DNA of 64,000 bases from CAITJF01 sp032654645 (lineage in GTDB: Bacteria; Pseudomonadota; Gammaproteobacteria; Burkholderiales; Gallionellaceae). The stretch spans positions 806,001 to 870,000 of the forward strand of contig JAULAW010000005.1 in NCBI GenBank assembly GCA_032654645.1, written 5' to 3'. How positions within the stretch are numbered: the first letter of the stretch is position 1; every line of letters begins with the position of its first letter. A program made the translations under genes and the position numbers. Under the pieces are notes generated by a model. It ran no database searches, had not been told where the DNA came from, and saw only the letters and a list, made by a program, of their open reading frames with translations. Of this stretch, positions 59,511 to 64,000 are shown one piece after another.

Positions 59511-60536
59511 ATGAGCAAAGACCTGACCAATTCCGCCGTTGACCGGCAAAATATCCTCAATAACCCCTACGCATTGGCCGAGATTGAGAAGGCGGCGGGG
59601 GTTCAGGGCATTCCCTTTGAGGGTAAGACTGTAGTGCTCAAGGAGCAGATTGCTGCTTTCTTTGAGGTGACGACCCGCACAATCGAGAATTATCTTGAGC
59701 AGAATGCCGAGGAATTATCCAAAAATGGCTATGAGGTACTGAAGGGTAACCGGCTGAAACTATTCAAAGAAGTCATTCAGGGGCTGGATGTTCACGAAAC
59801 CGATTTCGGTAACATCGCCAAGACCCCCCAACTGGGGATTTTTGATTTTCGGGCTTTCCTCAACCTGGCCATGCTGGTGTCGGAAAGCGAACGGGCAAAA
59901 CTGTTGCGCCAAGCGATTCTCGACATCGTGATCGACACGATAAACAGTCGTACCGGCGGCGGCACAAAGTATATCAACCAGCGTGATGAAGACTTCCTGC
60001 ATTCCGCGTTTGTGGAAGAAAACTACCGTAAGCAATTCACCGATGCCCTTAAGGATTATGTGGCCATGGGGCAGTTCAAATATGCCGTTTACACGGACAA
60101 AATTTACGTCAGTATCTTCCGCGAGAAAGCGCATGAATACCGAAAAATACTGAAGCTGGAAAACAGAGACAACGTGCGCGCGACTTTCTACGCCGAGGTT
60201 CTCGATTTAATCGCTTCTTACGAGTGTGGTATCGGTGACCTGCTCCAGCAGGAAGCAAAGACGCGGGGACGCAAACTTAGCCCTTGGGAAGTGGATGCGC
60301 TGTTCAAAACATTCGAGGCTCAGGCGCATTGGAAGCCGCTGATTGAAAAAGCGCGCATGAAAATGGCCAGCCGTGACTTGGCATTCCGCGATGCGCTGCA
60401 CCGTCAGCTTGAGGAGTATGTCACCCCCGTACAGCGAGAGGACTTTGAGCGATTCCTGGGTGAGAAGAGCCGTGAGTTGTCTGATCGCTTGGAAGACGCC
60501 AAGGATGTGATGAAGCGCCTGAAGGAACGCGAATAG
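59511..60536 (+). CDS. HTH DNA-binding protein linked to Doc toxin
   Basis: A 341-residue protein. The N-terminal part contains a helix-turn-helix region (LKEQIAAFFEVTTRTIENYL) similar to RhuM-like DNA-binding proteins found next to Fic/Doc genes. The middle and C-terminal parts are helical (ILDIVIDTINSRTGGGTKYI; LEDAKDVMKRLKERE). ATG 59511 follows AAGGAG. It overlaps the Doc gene by one base (TAGTG). It probably acts as antitoxin or regulator, an inference from gene order. Confidence 0.78.
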   Translation: MSKDLTNSAVDRQNILNNPYALAEIEKAAGVQGIPFEGKTVVLKEQIAAFFEVTTRTIENYLEQNAEELSKNGYEVLKGNRLKLFKEVIQGLDVHETDFGNIAKTPQLGIFDFRAFLNLAMLVSESERAKLLRQAILDIVIDTINSRTGGGTKYINQRDEDFLHSAFVEENYRKQFTDALKDYVAMGQFKYAVYTDKIYVSIFREKAHEYRKILKLENRDNVRATFYAEVLDLIASYECGIGDLLQQEAKTRGRKLSPWEVDALFKTFEAQAHWKPLIEKARMKMASRDLAFRDALHRQLEEYVTPVQREDFERFLGEKSRELSDRLEDAKDVMKRLKERE

Positions 60537-60979
60537 TGGCGCTGACCTATCTCACCCTGGAGCAGGCTATCGACATTCACGCCAAGACGGTGGAAGTCAG
60601 TGGTGGCGGGACATTGGGGCATCTTGAGTTGGGCAAGCTGGATAGCGTGCTACAAAATATCCAGAACGATGACTACTATCCGTCATTTGAAGAAAAGCTG
60701 ACACACCTGTTCTTTAGTGCGTGCAAGTTTCATTGTTTTCAGGATGGCAATAAGCGGATCGCCATTACCCTCAGCGCACAGATGCTGCTGTTCAATGGGT
60801 ACATGTACTGCGCCAGCAGTTTCCTGCGGGAAATGGAAAATATCAGCTACCACGTCGCTGCCGGAAACATCGACAAGGAGCTGCTGCTAGAGATCATCAC
60901 GGCACACCTGATGGAAGAGGAAGACGACGAATCACTCAAGCTAAAGATACTGAATGCTATCTCAGGGCAAACACCATGA
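60536..60979 (+). CDS. Doc/Fic-type toxin
   Basis: A 147-residue protein with the Fic/Doc core FHCFQDGNKRIAITLSAQML, i.e. H-x-F-x-D-G-N-K-R with all catalytic residues. The N-terminus YLTLEQAIDIHAKTVEVSGG is the usual Doc start, and GHLELGKLDSVLQNI follows. Doc phosphorylates EF-Tu; other Fic proteins transfer AMP, and the exact reaction is not clear here. The GTG start overlaps the upstream stop, and the end overlaps the res remnant by four bases. Confidence 0.85.
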   Translation: MALTYLTLEQAIDIHAKTVEVSGGGTLGHLELGKLDSVLQNIQNDDYYPSFEEKLTHLFFSACKFHCFQDGNKRIAITLSAQMLLFNGYMYCASSFLREMENISYHVAAGNIDKELLLEIITAHLMEEEDDESLKLKILNAISGQTP

Positions 60980-61194
60980 AGCTGCACTTTGAATCAAACC
61001 TCGACTATCAACTGGCCGCTATTGAGGCGGTGTGCGACCTGTTTCGCGGGCAGGAGATTTGTCGTTCCGAGTTCACCGTGACCATGCGTTCACCGACCAC
61101 TCCGGCGGCAGATGATTTATTTCTCGGCACCACGCCACAACAATTGAGTCTGGGCGTGGCGGAAGGCACATTTCACAGCGCTGGCGACTGGTGA
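60976..61194 (+). pseudogene. Type III restriction enzyme (Res), N-terminal remnant
   Basis: MKLHFESNLDYQLAAIEAVC and DLFRGQEICRSEFTV match the start of Res subunits, which are about 900-1000 residues. Only about 60 matching codons remain, then LGVAEGTFHSAGDW and stop. A further open stretch in another frame (NPAKYLVATKFEDLVTG) may be the Res C-terminus, so the middle was probably deleted. The P-loop/helicase motifs are all absent. Confidence 0.75.
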
Positions 61195-61305
61195 AAATCC
61201 GGCCAAGTATCTTGTGGCCACCAAGTTTGAGGATTTGGTGACGGGGTGATTTGGCTCAGTTCGCGCTTGCGAGAGTTGTACCAGTTACACTTGTTATAAA
61301 CGAAA

Positions 61306-62079
61306 GTGGGAAGGCAAACATTGAATGTACTCGCGCCCGCGTCTTCGCTGACGGCTGAATATCAAAGCGACGGAGTGTTCCGAATCCTTGCTCTTGACGG
61401 GGGCGGTGCGAAGGGTTTTTACACCCTTGGCGTTCTCAAAGAGATAGAAGCTATGCTGGGTTGCCCGCTCTACAAGAGATTTGATCTCGTGTTCGGGACA
61501 AGCACTGGGGCTATCATCGCTTCGCTCATCGCGCTTGGCTACGAAGTCGATCAGATTCACGAGCTCTACAAGGAGTATGTTCCAAGAGTAATGGCTCAGA
61601 AGTCTGCAGCAGCAAAGACGGCAGCTTTGAACAGTTTGGCGGAAAAGGTCTTCAATGGGAAAACCTTCGAAGATGTCATGACGGGCATAGGCATCATAGC
61701 CACAAGGTGGATGACTGAACGACCGATGATTTTCAAGGGAAGCGTGGCGCAAGCCCATGGCCGCGTTGGAACATTTAAACCTGGATTTGGCGTGAGCATC
61801 GCAGACGCTGTACAGGCATCTTGCTCGGCCTACCCTTTCTTCGAAAGAAAGGTAGTCACGACAGCAGCGGGTGACAAGGTCGAATTGATTGATGGGGGCT
61901 ACTGCGCAAACAATCCAACCCTCTTTGCGATTGCCGATGCCGTAGTGGCGCTCAAGAAGGATCGCAAAGGCATACGCGTAATCAACATTGGCGTCGGTGT
62001 GTATCCTCAAGAACCTACGAAGCAAGCTTGTCGACGATGGCAACCTGAAGGCTGGGGTTGCGCCTTCGTACTACCTTGA
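61306..62079 (+). CDS. Patatin-like phospholipase, main part (frameshifted)
   Basis: 257 codons from GTG 61306. The oxyanion loop is ALDGGGAKGFYTLGVLKEIE, the nucleophile Ser is in FGTSTGAIIASLIALG and the catalytic Asp in LIDGGYCANNP, so the catalytic dyad is complete. The chain ends abruptly (KQACRRWQPEGWGCAFVLP), which looks like out-of-frame translation from about residue 235. The overlapping frame (61988-62299) continues with plausible protein. It hydrolyses acyl lipids; relatives include effectors of CBASS defence, but no cyclase gene is nearby. AT-rich and inside the decayed integrative element. Confidence 0.75.
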   Translation: MGRQTLNVLAPASSLTAEYQSDGVFRILALDGGGAKGFYTLGVLKEIEAMLGCPLYKRFDLVFGTSTGAIIASLIALGYEVDQIHELYKEYVPRVMAQKSAAAKTAALNSLAEKVFNGKTFEDVMTGIGIIATRWMTERPMIFKGSVAQAHGRVGTFKPGFGVSIADAVQASCSAYPFFERKVVTTAAGDKVELIDGGYCANNPTLFAIADAVVALKKDRKGIRVINIGVGVYPQEPTKQACRRWQPEGWGCAFVLP

Positions 62080-62299
62080 AGGACTGCTCTACAACGTTCC
62101 AAATGATAAGTTTGGCAAGAGTTATAGCGACTGCTTTGTGAATGCGATAAACTGGATTCAGAATGAAGCGGACAAGGACAAATTAGTGTGTGCCAATGAG
62201 CAGTACTACTTGCTTTGGGATGGCTCACATACCTCTTGGGAAAAGGCCAACGCTGAGGCGCTCCTGAACGCTGTTATTGATGCTTGGAACGGCTGGTGA
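61988..62299 (+). pseudogene. Patatin-like protein, C-terminal part in another frame
   Basis: The open frame encodes LKAGVAPSYYLEGLLYNVPN, KFGKSYSDCFVNAINWIQNE, CANEQYYLLWDGSHTSW and a final helix ALLNAVIDAWNGW. It has no ribosome site of its own and overlaps the patatin frame by about 90 bp. A one-base shift near 62010-62040 would join the two into one protein of about 330 residues. I take it as the second half of a frameshifted gene; an independent small gene is less likely. Confidence 0.55.
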
Positions 62300-62345
62300 T
62301 ACTAGCTATTTGTTTGTAGTTACGCCTATTTCAATGTCTGCTATT

Positions 62346-62364
62346 TTGCCACAAATTTGCCACA
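62346..62364. repeat. Paired TTGCCACA motif, 11-bp period (right end of element 1)
   Basis: TTGCCACA at 62346-62353 and 62357-62364, about 70 bp before the second att site. Same spacing as the pair at 58598-58616. Confidence 0.5.
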
Positions 62365-62432
62365 CTGAAGTGTGGTAACGTGGTTATTCTGAGTTACATG
62401 CGTTAGTTTGCACTTATCACAACTTATTGATT

Positions 62433-62491
62433 TGGCGGAGAGGGCGGGATTCGAACCCGCGTTGGGATATTATCCCAAACACGCTTTCCAG
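62433..62491 (-). other. att site: 3' half of tRNA-Ser (GGA), right copy
   Basis: Identical over 59 bp to 58464-58522, in the same orientation. Past the anticodon the sequence diverges (CCGGGCAATT), so this too lacks the 5' half. It divides the two integrative elements, and the intact integrase follows about 110 bp downstream. Confidence 0.88.
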
Positions 62492-62565
62492 CCGGGCAAT
62501 TATATCCCACTGAAACCCAATAAAAATAGGTTTTGCGAAGCTGTGCTAGTTTGAAAAATGAGTTT

Positions 62566-62584
62566 TTGGCACATTTTTGGCACA
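62566..62584. repeat. Paired TTGGCACA motif before the integrase
   Basis: TTGGCACA at 62566-62573 and 62577-62584, again 11 bp apart, just upstream of the integrase start. A one-base variant of the TTGCCACA pairs. Confidence 0.5.
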
Positions 62585-62597
62585 GTGAGGTGATGTT

Positions 62598-63620
62598 ATG
62601 GCAACGATTCGGAAAAAAGGTAATTTTCAGTGGCACGTTCAAATCCGGCGCAAGGGTTTTCCCGTCGCAACCAAAACGCTTGAAGCGGAAGATGCGGCAA
62701 TCAAGTGGGCACGGGACATCGAGTCAAAGATGGACAAGGGTATCTTCTTTGATCGAATTGAAGCCGAACAAACTACCCTAGGCGATCTCATCGACAAATT
62801 TCTCAAGGAGCATGCTCCTCACGAATACAAGCAACGCGAGGACGGCAAAGAAGCATACAAATTTCAATGCGCGCATCTTAAGCGGTATCTTGGAAAATAT
62901 TGCTTGGCCGCCATCGACCAGAAAGTCGTAGCGCAGTATCGCGACAACCGCCTAGCTGAAAAATGGCGAGGTAAGCCGCTATCTGGCAGCACGGTAAAAA
63001 AAGAGTTGAATATGCTCAGTCGTCTTTTTGGCTATGCCGAAATTGAGGAAGGGATTGATCTGCCTCGCGGCAATCCAGTGCGCAAAGTTCGTATGCCAAA
63101 AGATGGGGTTGGACGCGACCGCCGTCTTACAGAGGAAGAGTGGAAGCGGTTGGATGCCGAGTGCAGGGCAAGTCGCAATCGCAGCTTGTGGCCCTGTGTC
63201 CAGCTTGCCATCGCGCTTGGCGCACGTCAGGGCGAGCTTCTTAATCTGGATTGGAAAGACGTCAACAAGCAGCGCAGCGTGGCTCTATTGCGGCAGACAA
63301 AAAACGGGGATGACCGCGCCGTGCCGTTGACCAGCCAGGCACTAACAGTCTTAAACAGCCTGCCTGTGCCGATCAACGGCGGCAAGGTCTTCAATATGAT
63401 GCGCATGACGATCTACCATGCTTTCATCGCTGCTGTGCGACGCGCAAAAATCAGCGACTACACCTTTCATGATTTACGGCATGAGGCCTTGTCCAGACTG
63501 TCGGAGCGGGGTGACCTTTCAATGCTGGAAATCGCCAGCATTTCGGGTCATAAAACATTAAAAATGCTCCAACGCTATACGCATTTGCATGCCGAAAAAC
63601 TTGCGAAAAAGTTGGGGTAG
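62598..63620 (+). CDS. int: Tyrosine recombinase (integrase), intact
   Basis: A 340-residue integrase. The N-terminal arm-binding domain is MATIRKKGNFQWHVQIRRKG. The core-binding domain is around GDLIDKFLKEHAPHEYKQRE. The catalytic domain has Arg in LGARQGELLNLDW, HDLRHEALSRLSE (H-x-x-R), GHKTLKMLQRYTHLH (His and the Tyr nucleophile). GAGGTG precedes the ATG. It probably recombines at the 3' end of the tRNA-Ser gene, as shown by the att repeats. The cargo of this element runs past the window. Confidence 0.94.
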   Translation: MATIRKKGNFQWHVQIRRKGFPVATKTLEAEDAAIKWARDIESKMDKGIFFDRIEAEQTTLGDLIDKFLKEHAPHEYKQREDGKEAYKFQCAHLKRYLGKYCLAAIDQKVVAQYRDNRLAEKWRGKPLSGSTVKKELNMLSRLFGYAEIEEGIDLPRGNPVRKVRMPKDGVGRDRRLTEEEWKRLDAECRASRNRSLWPCVQLAIALGARQGELLNLDWKDVNKQRSVALLRQTKNGDDRAVPLTSQALTVLNSLPVPINGGKVFNMMRMTIYHAFIAAVRRAKISDYTFHDLRHEALSRLSERGDLSMLEIASISGHKTLKMLQRYTHLHAEKLAKKLG

Positions 63621-64000
63621 GATGCGGGACAAATAGAGAGAAAAAAGTAATGCAAGGTTATTGACATCAGTGCGAAAATTGGCGATCATTAACATTGTGG
63701 CAACGACTTTCGCCTAGAATTTGATTGGTCGTAAAACTCAGAGGGCGACATTTAAACATGAAGCTGCAGCATGCGGGCTTCTATGAAGCTGTTATCAAAA
63801 AGGCTTCATTTCAAACGAGACGCTACTGTTCAATTCAGCGCGAATAGTGTGCCCCCGCTGTCAATCCGTCTGTAAATTCCCCACGACGGAAATCATAAAT
63901 CCCCAGGATTTTTAAACTGCCAACCCCTGCGGCGCCGGGTGGTTGCTATCTTTTCTGCATACTTCAATTTGTAGAAATATCAACGCGAAAAGCAAAACTT
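63621..64000. other. Region downstream of the integrase, no gene seen
   Basis: AT-rich stretch with only short frames (the longest likely one is 30 codons, MKLQHAGFYEAVIKKASFQT...). TTGACA at 63661-63666 is a good -35 box but the -10 region is weak. The interior of the second integrative element continues past the window. Confidence 0.4.

Noticed and set aside
1..64000. CRISPR array
   Set aside because: The repeats found are palindromic, dispersed and unevenly spaced; no regular repeat-spacer unit or cas gene is seen.

Overview
The window is a chromosomal segment of a Gram-negative bacterium, most likely a betaproteobacterium. I infer Nitrosomonadales/Gallionellaceae-like from a fused PurL, a CheD-containing che cluster, a FluC/DUF190 pair, many c-di-GMP enzymes with a haem-type sensor, and dense palindromic repeats. 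The lineage is an inference, not a database result. Core genes are GC-rich with compact spacing; the accessory stretches are more AT-rich and full of gene debris.

Layout. 1-5.2 kb: a lipoprotein cut by the window edge, an MFS transporter, an emrAB-type efflux pair and a CBS-domain protein. 5.2-10.3 kb: a scarred locus. A surface-polysaccharide O-acyltransferase is split by a 1887-bp IS with a 6-bp target duplication, and the whole block lies between two decayed copies of the 3' part of one flavin reductase gene; a truncated YaiI-type gene follows. 10.7-18.3 kb: housekeeping genes (rbgA/ylqF, DUF190, fluC, NAD(P)HX dehydratase, purL) and a pair of translationally coupled small ORFs. 18.4-38.1 kb: a long minus-strand signalling block with a GGDEF/EAL protein, a sensor kinase, cheB, cheD, cheR, cheW, an mcp, cheA, a STAS protein, two cheY genes, a second mcp and a NarL/NarX-type two-component pair. 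38.3-44.6 kb: two poorly known proteins (one enoyl-reductase-like), a ParE/RHH toxin-antitoxin pair, a DjlA-like co-chaperone, a YceH protein, a purL fragment and a diguanylate cyclase. 45-54.8 kb: a small membrane protein, two duplicated PAS/GAF/HD-GYP proteins, a CXXCH (haem-type) diguanylate cyclase, and an HDOD protein behind an exact sigma-28 promoter. 55-58.3 kb: a radical SAM/SPASM-like enzyme and three secreted Sel1-repeat proteins. 58.4-64 kb: two tandem integrative elements in tRNA-Ser 3' ends. The left one is decayed (int remnant, truncated type III mod and res genes, HTH protein plus Doc toxin, frameshifted patatin); the right one has an intact tyrosine integrase and runs off the window.

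How the genes work together: the centre of the window is a behaviour module. The che proteins make a full adaptation pathway (receptors, CheW, CheA, CheR/CheB/CheD, two CheY). Around it lie enzymes to make c-di-GMP (three GGDEF proteins) and to destroy it (one EAL, two HD-GYP). CheA itself carries two 24-residue repeats resembling the c-di-GMP-binding MshEN motif, which may join the two systems.

The most unusual feature is a family of palindromic repeats of the CCCTCTCCC...GGGAGAGGG type. It occurs between genes and also in frame inside four protein genes (rbgA, nnrD, cheD, and purL three times), adding short Gly/Pro/Arg/Glu-rich peptides to otherwise intact proteins.
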